From Oceanobacillus timonensis (GTDB lineage Bacteria; Bacillota; Bacilli; Bacillales; Amphibacillaceae), in contig NZ_LT800497.1 of assembly GCF_900166635.1 (NCBI RefSeq), forward strand, positions 4,264,344 to 4,328,343: a stretch of 64,000 bases of DNA. Direction: 5' to 3'. Positions 7,655 through 15,849 of this stretch are shown piece after piece; position 1 is the first letter of the stretch, and every line of letters begins with the position of its first letter. The notes under the pieces were generated by a model. That model did not search any database. It was not told the DNA's origin and saw nothing but the letters and a program-made list of their open reading frames with translations. The position numbers and the translations under genes are program-made.

Positions 7655-7796
7655 CCCCTTTTTTTATTTTTTTCAAAAAAATATGTAAGCTTCTGCACTA
7701 AGCTTACATAAATAATTTTCTTCAGTTTTACAGTACGCTCAACTATCAGTCCACTTCTCCTTATAAATCATGATTTAGGAACAACAATTCCTATTT

Positions 7797-9290
7797 TTAC
7801 CTTCTTTCATATATCCTCTTCAAACTAGGATACATTTTCAAATACGTTTCATAGATTTCCTCATAAAGCTCATGATGAAGCATATTTGGTTCATACGTTT
7901 TAGCCTCAGCAGTTATGAAAAAACGTTCTAAAACAGCCTGATAATGATCAGCCCAACCAAGTTGTATAAAAGCAGGTACAGAGATACCCAATGCAGGCAT
8001 ATACTCACTGTCTGCCGGTACTCTCACCTGAACACCAATGATGTCCGCTAAGATTTGGCACCAAGTAGCGCTTTTGGAACCTCCTCCCATTAACGTTAGA
8101 AAATCTTTGTCCCCCGCATCGATGATAAGTTCCATTAATTGTTTATAGGAGAAACATATCCCTTCCATCACCGCTCTAGCCATATCTTTCTTTGACGTTT
8201 TCGGACCAATGCCCCAAAAAGCACCTTTTGCATCCGCATCCTGAACCGGAAACCGCTCCCCGTGTATATAGGGGAGAAAAAATATCCCATTGCTTCCTAC
8301 TGATGCGTTTTTTACTAATTCTTCAAACGCACTGTTCTTATCATCTGTGTCCTCACTTGCGAATGTATCCACAGCCCATTTATGTACATTTCCCGCATTA
8401 AGTAGTGGAGCGATGCTAATTGTTAAATGAGGAACGATATGGGCTAAGTGAAACATGCCTTGTATATTTGAGTTAACGTTTTCTTGCACCATTGCTGTCC
8501 ACCCAGTTGTTCCAAGATAAAAATAGGTATCTCCTTGATGAACTGCGGCTGCTCCCATCGCTGTTGCTCCTGCATCACCACTCCCGCACAAAACAGGTGT
8601 ATTTTGCAAGAACCCAGTTTCCTCCATAGCTGATGCTGATACATAACCAACAATTTCCTCGGAACCACGCAGCTTCGGAAGCTTGTTTGGATCAAATCCG
8701 AATGTTTCCATCATTTCTGGTATCCATGCACGCGTATGTAGATTCATGATGCCAGTCGTTGCTGCAGTTGTTGGATCTGTGACACATGTATTCGTCAATT
8801 TATAAATACCAAAATCCTTGGAACTAAAAACAAAGCACTGTGTTTTTTCCATCATTTTTTCCTTATTATTTTTCATCCAAAGTAACTTAGCCAATGGCGT
8901 GGATGGACGAATGATATTTCCTGTTTCCGCTTGGATATTTGGGAATCTTTCCATAATGTACGCCGCTTCTTGCTCAAAACGGTTATCGGAATATAGCATG
9001 GCTCTTTGACTGGGGTATGCTGGTGAAATCAATATAACATCCTCCATTTGCCCCGTAAACGTAATCGCAGCAACTTGCTCAGCCTCCATGTTTAATTCAG
9101 ACCACCACTTTTGTGTAATCTCTTTCATTCCTTCCCACCAGTCAGCAGGATTTTGCTCTACCTCTCCATTTTCACCATAATAGGTATCCACATTCACACC
9201 ATATTCCCCTGTAATTCTAGCTTGCTGATCAATTAAGACACCTTTCACAGCCGTCGTACCAATATCAAAAACCGCAATGTATTTTTTCAA
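7797..9290 (-). CDS. FGGY-family carbohydrate kinase (xylulokinase/gluconokinase-like)
   Basis: A 497-residue ATP-dependent sugar kinase. The N-terminal FGGY domain shows FDIGTTAVKGVLID (phosphate 1 loop) and ITFTGQMEDV, and Asp225-region GSGDAGATAMGA. The C-terminal domain carries GICFSYKQLMELI and the adenosine motif MGGGSKSATWCQILADIIG. Length fits the family. It starts at TTG (9290) after a GAGGTGAGAG ribosome site; there is no closer ATG. It stands upstream of the dehydrogenase-MFS unit on the same strand but is separated by 450 bp with its own promoter region. Inference: it phosphorylates the ketose made by the polyol dehydrogenase. The FGGY family also includes xylulose, ribulose, gluconate, glycerol and erythritol kinases, so the substrate is open. 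Confidence 0.88.
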   Translation of the reverse strand: MKKYIAVFDIGTTAVKGVLIDQQARITGEYGVNVDTYYGENGEVEQNPADWWEGMKEITQKWWSELNMEAEQVAAITFTGQMEDVILISPAYPSQRAMLYSDNRFEQEAAYIMERFPNIQAETGNIIRPSTPLAKLLWMKNNKEKMMEKTQCFVFSSKDFGIYKLTNTCVTDPTTAATTGIMNLHTRAWIPEMMETFGFDPNKLPKLRGSEEIVGYVSASAMEETGFLQNTPVLCGSGDAGATAMGAAAVHQGDTYFYLGTTGWTAMVQENVNSNIQGMFHLAHIVPHLTISIAPLLNAGNVHKWAVDTFASEDTDDKNSAFEELVKNASVGSNGIFFLPYIHGERFPVQDADAKGAFWGIGPKTSKKDMARAVMEGICFSYKQLMELIIDAGDKDFLTLMGGGSKSATWCQILADIIGVQVRVPADSEYMPALGISVPAFIQLGWADHYQAVLERFFITAEAKTYEPNMLHHELYEEIYETYLKMYPSLKRIYERR

Positions 9291-9539
9291 ACTCTCACCT
9301 CTTTCGGTTGGGGGCCGGGAATGTCAAACCCGTCCCATTTTCGTCTAAAAAGAAAAGTACTGCATGTTTATTCAAAATATAATCCAAGTTGCGCTATCAT
9401 CATATCTGCGGCAAATAATTTATCTACTTGTTCCTCCTTCACTATAACTAAATTCTACACAAATCCGCCAATTCTTGCATGAAAAATTTCCCCTTGCCTA
9501 TTCAATTTGGATGATAGTATCCATCGAAATTCCAATCAC
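9291..9539. other. Intergenic region upstream of the FGGY kinase
   Basis: No gene is seen. It contains the kinase ribosome site next to 9291-9302 and presumably its promoter; I could not assign clear promoter boxes. Confidence 0.3.
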
Positions 9540-9600
9540 AAAAACAGAAGCATCAAACCATTCCATTCCATATATTAGAACAGATTGATTTGATGCTTCT
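9540..9600 (-). terminator. Terminator of the Rieske/reductase operon
   Basis: On the minus strand AGAAGCATCAAA (9600-9589) pairs with TTTGATGCTTCT (9557-9546), followed by GTTTTTG. It lies 60 bp after the reductase stop. Confidence 0.7.
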
Positions 9601-9659
9601 ATTACGAAAGTATAAAGTAAGCAAGCACACGTCCCATTTTCATGTCACCTTCAAATAAG

Positions 9660-10907
9660 TCATATACTTGTATTTGATTCATCCTGTAAACGAGGCACTT
9701 TTTTTAAAGCTATATTTTCATCTGCCAAAGCTTGCGTATCTATCACCTTCTGTTGCTGGATCAACCGCCTTGCGGGTAAAGCATGTTTCGGCTGGTTGGC
9801 AAGAAATGCAGCCTGAACGACGTCCTGATCATCCAGATAAAAAATAGTGAATGCGTCCGTTTCTGCCGATCCTCGTACTACGGTTTTGGACCACGCTTGT
9901 GCGTGACCAAAATATTGGAACTGCATATGGTATTGGTCCGACCAGAAATAGGGCGTATACGTATAAGGTGCCGATTGCGGATGCATTACATTTTTTGCAA
10001 CTGTCTTGGCATGATTGACCGCATGATCCCAATGTTCAATGTGAATGGGCGCACCCTGATATGGCCATGAGGTACAATCTCCAGCCGCATAGATATCAGA
10101 GACGGATGTCTCGCCATATGCATTAACAACATAGCCTTGATCTACCTCTAATTGCGAAACCGACACTTCTGTATTGGGAGTTACTCCTACGCCTATCATC
10201 ACAGCTTGGCAGGGAATCCGCCGCCCTTCTGCTGTGATTGCTTCTTCCACTTTTCCTTCGCCATGAAACTGCGTAACAGCGTCTTCTGTAATCACTTGAA
10301 CACCATTACGTTTATGCAAATCAAGAAAATACGCCGATGCTTGCCGGCCTACAATATTCTCCATCGGATAAGAAGATCTTTCTACAATCGTAACGTCAAC
10401 CCCCATTTCACTCAAAGTGGAGGCAAGTTCGGCACCGATAAAACCGGCTCCAATAATAACAGCCTGCTTCACATGTTGCATGTACGCTTTAATAGCTAAA
10501 GCATCATCCATTTTTCGTAAATAAAAGATGCCTTTCAAATCATCTCCCGCCAGCGCCAATGTTCGTAAGTTTGTTCCAGTCGCAAGGATGAGTTTCTCCC
10601 ATTCATAAGAAGAACCATCTTTCGTATCGAGAGTTTTACACCGGGGATCGATGGCCGTTACCTCGAGCCCTAACTTCAAATCGATATCCAACTTTTCATA
10701 AATAGCAGGATCCCGTAATAAAATATTTGTATTATCACTCTCCTCCTTCATCCACTCCTTGGATAGCGGCGGACGATCATAAGGCAGTTGACTGTCACGA
10801 TCCATCAGCATAATCTGTCCCTGATAGCCTTCGTTTCGTAAGCTCTCCGCGGCATGCACACCAGCAATACCAGCTCCAATAATAATGGTTGTATTGACGT
10901 GAGGCAC
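9660..10907 (-). CDS. FAD-dependent ferredoxin reductase (Rieske/P450 type)
   Basis: A 415-residue flavoprotein that passes electrons from NAD(P)H to a ferredoxin. It has an N-terminal FAD fold (TTIIIGAGIAGVHAAESL), a second NAD fold (AVIIGAGFIGAELASTLSEMGVDVTIVE), the FAD-contact YAAGDC motif, and a C-terminal reductase dimerisation domain with the HWDHAVNHA and PYFWSDQY segments of BenD/rubredoxin-reductase-like enzymes. The chosen GTG start (10907) lies 7 nt after GGAGG. That ribosome site is formed by the last codons and stop of the upstream Rieske gene (AAAGGAGGTGA), so the two genes are tightly coupled. A longer reading frame reaching 10970 lacks a ribosome site. Role inferred: feeding electrons to the Rieske ferredoxin encoded just upstream. 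Confidence 0.88.
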   Translation of the reverse strand: MPHVNTTIIIGAGIAGVHAAESLRNEGYQGQIMLMDRDSQLPYDRPPLSKEWMKEESDNTNILLRDPAIYEKLDIDLKLGLEVTAIDPRCKTLDTKDGSSYEWEKLILATGTNLRTLALAGDDLKGIFYLRKMDDALAIKAYMQHVKQAVIIGAGFIGAELASTLSEMGVDVTIVERSSYPMENIVGRQASAYFLDLHKRNGVQVITEDAVTQFHGEGKVEEAITAEGRRIPCQAVMIGVGVTPNTEVSVSQLEVDQGYVVNAYGETSVSDIYAAGDCTSWPYQGAPIHIEHWDHAVNHAKTVAKNVMHPQSAPYTYTPYFWSDQYHMQFQYFGHAQAWSKTVVRGSAETDAFTIFYLDDQDVVQAAFLANQPKHALPARRLIQQQKVIDTQALADENIALKKVPRLQDESNTSI

Positions 10908-10911
10908 CTCA

Positions 10912-11262
10912 TCACCTCCTTTCACGGCTAACCCACACGGATCCATCATATTCAACCGCTTCGTAAACATTCAATGAATCCTCTGCTGGCCCTTCCAATA
11001 CAGAACCATCCCGGATATCAAAACAAGCAAAGTGTAACGGACACGTCAGACAAGTTCCTTCCAACTCTCCATCGACCAGCTCCGCATATGCATGGGAACA
11101 TATCCCATCCACAGCATATACCTTTCCTTCTGCACGACCAATCACAATCGTATCTGATTCTGTTTCACATTCCATTAGATCATCGTCTTCAAGCTCTGTA
11201 CTAGAGCACACATACATATAAGAATCATCTAAGACAGGACTCTCCCCTTTAGAATACGGCAT
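10912..11262 (-). CDS. Rieske [2Fe-2S] ferredoxin
   Basis: A 116-residue small Rieske protein. Cluster ligands are visible as CSH and CPLH about 18 residues apart, flanked by AVDGICSHAYAELVDG and HFACFDIRDG. It is a soluble electron carrier for an oxygenase or related enzyme. The ATG at 11262 follows CAGGAGTG; an upstream GTG (11271) overlaps that site and is unlikely. The stop codon region forms the ribosome site of the reductase. The acidic insert ELEDDDLMECETESD is consistent with docking to a basic partner or with a salt-adapted proteome. Confidence 0.88.
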   Translation of the reverse strand: MPYSKGESPVLDDSYMYVCSSTELEDDDLMECETESDTIVIGRAEGKVYAVDGICSHAYAELVDGELEGTCLTCPLHFACFDIRDGSVLEGPAEDSLNVYEAVEYDGSVWVSRERR

Positions 11263-11296
11263 TGTAATCACTCCTGACTTTCGTTTCTATATCATT

Positions 11297-11521
11297 TATA
11301 GAGGATGTTCAAAAAGTCCAATAAAAATGACACGGCGAATTTCTGCGTTGGCTTGCTTCTCCGGTACTCACGTATTATAAAGCATACGCTCCGTTCCTCG
11401 AAGCGGCGCCGCCTTAAACTTTCGACGCACACGACGTGCTAGTGTCGGCTTTGCGACAAGGATGTCGCGAACTTAGCCGACTTGATCCTATTTATCGAAC
11501 TTTTTGAACAAGTATTTATGT
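11297..11521. repeat. MITE-like element with TGTTCAAAAAGT ends, copy 1
   Basis: About 225 bp with no gene, bounded by inverted ends: TGTTCAAAAAGTCC on the left (from 11306) and its near complement ACTTTTTGAACA on the right (to 11510). The left 23 bp, starting TATAGAGG at 11297, match the inverted right edge of a second element at 36832-36854 with one mismatch. The interior is GC-richer than its surroundings and contains several short dyads. It lies between the gbsA-like gene and the second Rieske gene. Confidence 0.6.
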
Positions 11522-11557
11522 GGTTTAGATTGTTATGAAAAAGCAGCTTTCCATTGA

Positions 11558-13021
11558 TTAAAACCAATGAACTGGCTCCGGTTTCAGATTTTGAAAAACA
11601 TGTTTGGTTTCCTGATATTCTTCCAGCCCTGTTTTGCCAAGTTCACGCCCGATTCCAGACTGCTTATATCCTCCCCATGGTGCATGTGGGAAATACAAAT
11701 TCACATCGTTAATCCAGACCGTGCCCATTCGCATTTTCCTCACACAACGTTCAGCTTTCGCGATGTTATTTGTAAAGACACCGCCGGAAAGTCCATAAAT
11801 GGAATCGTTAGCAAGGAAAATAGCCTCTTCTTCATCTCTAAATTTTTCTACCGTAATCACCGGTCCAAAACCTTCTTCCTGCACGACATGCATATCCGTC
11901 GTACAATTGGTCAATACCGTCGGCAAGTAGAAAAATCCATTTTGTAAGTGCGGGTCTTCGGGACGGCCGCCGCCAACTGCAATGGTTGCACCTTCCCGCT
12001 TACCGGTTTCCACATAATGAGACACTTTATTGACATGTTCCGCTGAAATCAACGGGCCCATTTGAGTGGATGGGTCAAAACCACTGCCAAGTTTTATATT
12101 ACTGACGCGCTCTACAAGTGCATGAACAAAATCATCATGAATGCTTTGTTCCACCATGAGCCGCGTCCCTGCCGAACAAATTTGCCCGGCATGGAAAAAT
12201 ACTGCGTTCATTGCCTGATCAACAGCTGTTTCAAAATCCGCATCGGCAAAAATAATATTCGGATTTTTCCCGCCAAGTTCCAACGCCAATTTTTTCACAT
12301 TGGAACTTGCTGCTTGCATAATCTTCTTGCCTGTTTCAATGCCGCCCGTAAATGAAATCAAATCGACATTATCATTTGCCGCAAGTTCAGCACCAACGGT
12401 ATTACCAGCTCCGAGTACCAAGTTGACAACACCGGCCGGAATCCCGGCTTCTTCCATTAATTCGAAAATCTTTACCGACGTCAGCGGCGTCATTTCACTT
12501 GGCTTCATGACAAGTGTATTACCTGCTGCGAGTGCCGGTGCCAATTTCCATGATGCCTGTAACAATGGATAGTTCCATGGTGTTATCTGGCCGCAGACAC
12601 CGACAGGTTCATGAACCACCCTGCTGGTTGAATGCGGAATAGGGGAATCGATGATATCGCCGCCGTCCTTGTCCGCTATTTCAGCAAAGTAACGAAAAAC
12701 ACCTGCAATATCATCCATATCTCCGCGGCTTTCTTCTACGGTTTTCCCTGTGTCGAGTGATTCCAATTCGGCCAACTGCGCGTGGTCACGTTCGATTAAA
12801 TTGGCAATGTCATGAACAAACTTACTACGTTTTGCGGCAGGCAGAGCAGCCCACTCCTTATTGTCAAACGCATCTCGAGCAGCTGCAATCGCTAATTTTG
12901 CATCCTGCTCATTGCCTTCTGTAACCGGCTCAATAACTTCTTGATTATAAGGATTTATAATTTCTCTTGTTTCTTTGGATTTGGCCTCTGTCCATTCGCC
13001 GTTGATAAATATTTTTTTCAT
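11558..13021 (-). CDS. gbsA: Betaine aldehyde dehydrogenase (GbsA type)
   Basis: A 487-residue NAD-dependent aldehyde dehydrogenase closely resembling B. subtilis GbsA, which turns betaine aldehyde into glycine betaine. Visible: the NAD region TPWNYPLLQASWKLAPALAAGNT and GSTG-like FTGGIETG, the catalytic Glu in LALELGGKNPNI, and the catalytic Cys in FFHAGQICSAGTR. The C-terminal APWGGYKQSGIGRELG segment is also present. Length is normal, and the ATG follows a GAGGTGAACG-type site. Unlike the classic gbsAB locus there is no choline dehydrogenase GbsB next to it; its neighbours are Rieske electron carriers and an amidohydrolase. It may therefore oxidise an aldehyde from oxidative breakdown of a quaternary amine rather than act in choline-to-betaine synthesis. 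Confidence 0.85.
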   Translation of the reverse strand: MKKIFINGEWTEAKSKETREIINPYNQEVIEPVTEGNEQDAKLAIAAARDAFDNKEWAALPAAKRSKFVHDIANLIERDHAQLAELESLDTGKTVEESRGDMDDIAGVFRYFAEIADKDGGDIIDSPIPHSTSRVVHEPVGVCGQITPWNYPLLQASWKLAPALAAGNTLVMKPSEMTPLTSVKIFELMEEAGIPAGVVNLVLGAGNTVGAELAANDNVDLISFTGGIETGKKIMQAASSNVKKLALELGGKNPNIIFADADFETAVDQAMNAVFFHAGQICSAGTRLMVEQSIHDDFVHALVERVSNIKLGSGFDPSTQMGPLISAEHVNKVSHYVETGKREGATIAVGGGRPEDPHLQNGFFYLPTVLTNCTTDMHVVQEEGFGPVITVEKFRDEEEAIFLANDSIYGLSGGVFTNNIAKAERCVRKMRMGTVWINDVNLYFPHAPWGGYKQSGIGRELGKTGLEEYQETKHVFQNLKPEPVHWF

Positions 13022-13049
13022 ACGTTCACCTCATGCATCTTTCCAAATC

Positions 13050-13409
13050 TTATTTATATACGACCACTTGATCATCTTCAATGGAAACTTGGAAACTACG
13101 TAATTTTTTGTCAGGTTCAGCAAGCATAGCACCATCATTTTTAATGTCATATTCAAGCGCATGCCATGGGCAACGGAGGATTTCACCATCTTTAATGTAT
13201 TCATAGTTGCCATGAATATCCGTACGTTTGGTGTCACCACATAAAACACCTTCTGAAAGTGGTGCGCCCTGATGCAGACACCTATTGACAAATGCGTAAA
13301 ATTCTCCGTCTTTGGTACGGCAAACAACAATCGGGATTTTTCCTAACGAAGCACTTTTCATCTTACCCGGATCAATTTCTTCTTTATGACACACAACTTC
13401 TCTCATCAT
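13050..13409 (-). CDS. Rieske [2Fe-2S] ferredoxin-like protein
   Basis: A 119-residue Rieske protein with ligand pairs CLH (FVNRCLHQGAPLSEG) and CPWH (ILRCPWHALEYDI). The spacing between the pairs is long (about 38 residues), with a KRTDIHGNYEYIKDG insert, resembling ferredoxins that accompany Rieske oxygenases or amidohydrolase clusters. The ATG overlaps the amidohydrolase stop (ATGA) and follows GGAGGTCTGGA. With the second Rieske gene and FAD reductase downstream it suggests an electron-transfer chain, but no oxygenase large subunit is encoded in this window. It could itself be a regulatory or enzyme-bound Rieske component. Confidence 0.85.
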   Translation of the reverse strand: MMREVVCHKEEIDPGKMKSASLGKIPIVVCRTKDGEFYAFVNRCLHQGAPLSEGVLCGDTKRTDIHGNYEYIKDGEILRCPWHALEYDIKNDGAMLAEPDKKLRSFQVSIEDDQVVVYK

Positions 13410-14488
13410 TCCAGACCTCCTGTCCGTCTTGGTAATTTAGGCAGAGCAGCCCGCGCATTTTCGGAATAAATCTTCTCCTCCAACGTCTCATCTAGTTTCG
13501 GGAGCGCCTCTAAGGGGGAATCATAATCCCAATGTGGATAATCGGTGGCAAAACAAATCATATCCTCCGACCCCATTTGATCGACATACTGCATAAATTC
13601 TTTCTGGTTTAATTCTTCCACGGGTTGCGTGGTAAAACGAACATGTTCCTGAATAATGCGGCTAGGCATTCGTTTTACCCATGGGATCTCATGACGAAGT
13701 TCCTTGTACTGCTGGTCCATCTTTTTCATAAGATGCGGGACATGCGTAAACCCACCCTCAATCATGATAAGATGCAAATCTGGGAATTTATCAAAAACAC
13801 CATTAAACACCATGTTGGAAACTTCAATCATATGCGCTGTTGGCAACATGGTGTGCCACTCAATAAAATAGCGCGGCCAGCCTCCGAAATGCGTAGGCGG
13901 TTCATTATGATGCATACCAATGGATAATTGATAGCGCTGAGCCGCTTCATAAATTGGATGATAATAAGGGTCTCCCCACGAGCGTGTATCAATCGGCAGT
14001 AATACTTGCACCATTTTGGGATGCGAACCTACCCGTTCTATCTCACGAACCGCTTGTTGCGGATCCTGTGCTGCAATATGAACCGAACCATATAAGCGGC
14101 TGTCCTTTTCCAGCCAATTTTCAATTTGCCAATCATTGTATGCGGTCGCTAAAGCAGCCCCCATTTCATACCAGCCGTGCATGGACGATGGGGAGGGATC
14201 TAAGGCTCCACTTAAAATGGCGTATTCATGCCCTTCCGCATCAAGTAATTGTTCTTGCATAAACTTTAGGTCCGTTCCTGCCGCTCCTCCGTCTGGTGTT
14301 ACCGCATCAGCGCGATCAACACCTGCTACTGTTGGCTGTGTATACGGCATATGTTTTTCCTGCAGCCAATGATTATCTTCTATATATCGTCTCCATGGAT
14401 TATCCAAGTACGGGAGAAGATCCGAATACATAACTCTTTCATGAACATCTGTATCGATAATACGACGCTTTTGTCGCTTTTTAGGCAT
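13406..14488 (-). CDS. Amidohydrolase-2 family protein (ACMSD/decarboxylase-like)
   Basis: A 360-residue TIM-barrel metal enzyme of the PF04909 family, which contains hydrolases and non-oxidative decarboxylases. Metal-site motifs: IDTDVHE near the N-terminus (the usual DxHxH becomes DTDVH), GMHHNE in the middle, HLIMIEGGFTHVP, and FATDYPHWD with the catalytic Asp near the C-terminus. The ATG at 14488 follows GAGGAGTG; an in-frame start 15 bp upstream has no such site. It is the first gene of the minus-strand cluster and diverges from the OpuAC-like gene across a repeat-rich control region. The substrate is unknown. The neighbours suggest a step in breaking down a betaine-like or other amine compound. 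Confidence 0.82.
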   Translation of the reverse strand: MPKKRQKRRIIDTDVHERVMYSDLLPYLDNPWRRYIEDNHWLQEKHMPYTQPTVAGVDRADAVTPDGGAAGTDLKFMQEQLLDAEGHEYAILSGALDPSPSSMHGWYEMGAALATAYNDWQIENWLEKDSRLYGSVHIAAQDPQQAVREIERVGSHPKMVQVLLPIDTRSWGDPYYHPIYEAAQRYQLSIGMHHNEPPTHFGGWPRYFIEWHTMLPTAHMIEVSNMVFNGVFDKFPDLHLIMIEGGFTHVPHLMKKMDQQYKELRHEIPWVKRMPSRIIQEHVRFTTQPVEELNQKEFMQYVDQMGSEDMICFATDYPHWDYDSPLEALPKLDETLEEKIYSENARAALPKLPRRTGGLE

Positions 14489-14615
14489 ATAATCACTCCT
14501 CATTTTCTTCCTAAGTAATCATCAAATGAATTTGGTATATCCATGCGCATGAATTAATACACAGTCTACAAAAGCTTCTGATTACTGACAAACCCGATTT
14601 CATAAACTGAGTGGC

Positions 14616-14655
14616 TTCAGTGAAGCTCAGTGAGCCTCAGTGACGTTCAGTGAGC
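14616..14655. repeat. Left block of four 10-bp phased YTCAGTGANS repeats
   Basis: Four consecutive decamers, TTCAGTGAAG, CTCAGTGAGC, CTCAGTGACG and TTCAGTGAGC, run head to tail at exactly one helical turn. The last 18 bp of the core (CTCAGTGACGTTCAGTGA, 14636-14653) recur inverted at 14745-14762. This looks like a cooperative binding array for a regulator of the divergent genes. Confidence 0.75.
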
Positions 14656-14669
14656 CAATATCTCCAAAA

Positions 14670-14698
14670 TTGCATGAGAAAATATTTTTACATACAAT
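14670..14698 (+). promoter_or_regulatory. Sigma-A promoter of the opuAC-like gene, framed by phased repeats
   Basis: TTGCAT (14670-14675), a 17-bp spacer, then TACAAT (14693-14698). It lies between the left and right repeat blocks, so a protein bound to both could loop over or cover the promoter. A further short dyad GAGCCA/TGGCTC (14652-14657 and 14701-14706) brackets it. Confidence 0.55.
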
Positions 14699-14742
14699 GC
14701 TGGCTCTCGATTCATTTCCTAAATCAAATCGGTTAGTATTTC

Positions 14743-14772
14743 TTTCACTGAACGTCACTGAGCTTCTCTGAG
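14743..14772. repeat. Right block of three inverted 10-bp phased repeats
   Basis: TTTCACTGAA, CGTCACTGAG and CTTCTCTGAG are inverted copies of the left decamers, again in 10-bp register. TCACTGAACGTCACTGAG (14745-14762) is the perfect 18-bp complement of 14636-14653. Confidence 0.75.
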
Positions 14773-14908
14773 CAAGCTTAATACGTGAAATCGACGGAGA
14801 ACGTTATTTATCGAGATTGAACGATTCTTTTTTCTGGTTTATCCTACTTGTTAGTCGGCAAATCGTGGCGCCACATATAATTAGAGAACTTTTTCAGGAA
14901 GGATGATG

Positions 14909-15805
14909 ATGATTTTACTATCAAAGAAATGGTTTATCCTCGTAAGTATTGGTATTGTACTACTTTTAATGGGTTGCCAAGAAGAATCGAGTAGTAATGT
15001 CGCAGAAGAAAACAATGATGCAGCTGAAATCGAGGAAATTGTCGGAATCGAGCCAGGATCAGGAACAATGGATATCGCCGAAAATGCAATTGAAGGCTAC
15101 GATTTGGATGTCGACCTGATTGAAAGTTCAGAAGCAGCCATGTTATCGGAATTGCAGGGGGCGATAGAAAATGAGGAACCAATTGTCGTCACGCTCTGGG
15201 AACCACACTGGTCGTTTCGAGAATATGACTTGAAATTTTTAGAGGATCCACAAGAAACACTAGGTGAATCCGAAAATATACATACAATGGTCAGAGAGGG
15301 TCTTGAGGATGAACAGACTTCTGCTTACCAGTTATTGGATAACTTTTACTGGGAAGTAGAAGACATGAATGAGGTTATGGCAAATTTTAGAGATGATGAT
15401 ATAGAACCTCGCGAAGCAGCTTCCGAATGGATCGAAAACAATCGGGATGAAGTTGACACGTGGATGGAGAACGTGGAACCCGTTGATAATGAGGAAATCG
15501 AACTAGCCTATGTGAATTGGGATACAGAGATCTCATCAACCAATGTCGTTGCAATTCTACTTGAAGAATTAGGCTACGATGTCACATTGACCGCTGTAGA
15601 TATGGGAATCGCATTTGAAGCGCTTTCCAATGGTGATGTTGATGGCATGTTAATTGCTTGGCTTCCCGTGGGAGCAGCTTCCTATTATGAAGAGTACAAA
15701 GGTGAAATCGTAGACTTGGGTCCAAATTTGGAAGGTGCTCAACAAGGATTTGTTGTCCCAGAATATATGGAGATAGATAGTATTGATGATTTACCAACAA
15801 ATTAA
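14909..15805 (+). CDS. opuAC: Glycine betaine-type ABC substrate-binding lipoprotein (OpuAC-like)
   Basis: A roughly 298-residue binding protein with an N-terminal lipoprotein signal (IGIVLLLMGC, Cys anchor). Three tryptophans in OpuAC-like contexts (VTLWEPHW, YVNWDTEI, IAWLPVG) would form the cage for a trimethylammonium group. The lobes are in the circularly permuted order known from B. subtilis OpuAC. Three ATG codons in a row (14903, 14906, 14909) follow AGGAAGG; the third has the best spacing. No ATPase or permease gene adjoins it, so it is an orphan that must use a transporter encoded elsewhere, or it serves as a sensor. Its divergence from the GbsA/Rieske cluster ties that cluster to a betaine-like substrate. 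Confidence 0.88.
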   Translation: MILLSKKWFILVSIGIVLLLMGCQEESSSNVAEENNDAAEIEEIVGIEPGSGTMDIAENAIEGYDLDVDLIESSEAAMLSELQGAIENEEPIVVTLWEPHWSFREYDLKFLEDPQETLGESENIHTMVREGLEDEQTSAYQLLDNFYWEVEDMNEVMANFRDDDIEPREAASEWIENNRDEVDTWMENVEPVDNEEIELAYVNWDTEISSTNVVAILLEELGYDVTLTAVDMGIAFEALSNGDVDGMLIAWLPVGAASYYEEYKGEIVDLGPNLEGAQQGFVVPEYMEIDSIDDLPTN

Positions 15806-15814
15806 TATGTTAGA

Positions 15815-15849
15815 AGACTGCCCGTGACATTTCATGTGCAGTCTTTTTG
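15815..15849 (+). terminator. Terminator of the opuAC-like gene
   Basis: AGACTGC (15815-15821) pairs with GCAGTCT (15838-15844), followed by TTTTT. Confidence 0.8.

Noticed and set aside
7667..7796. Short AGGAAT/ATTCCT hairpin after the FGGY kinase as a terminator
   Set aside because: The stem is very short, with no real T run; not listed as a feature.
14909..15805. OpuAC-like protein looked like two domains swapped by a rearrangement
   Set aside because: The same permuted lobe order is known in B. subtilis OpuAC, so it is normal for the family.
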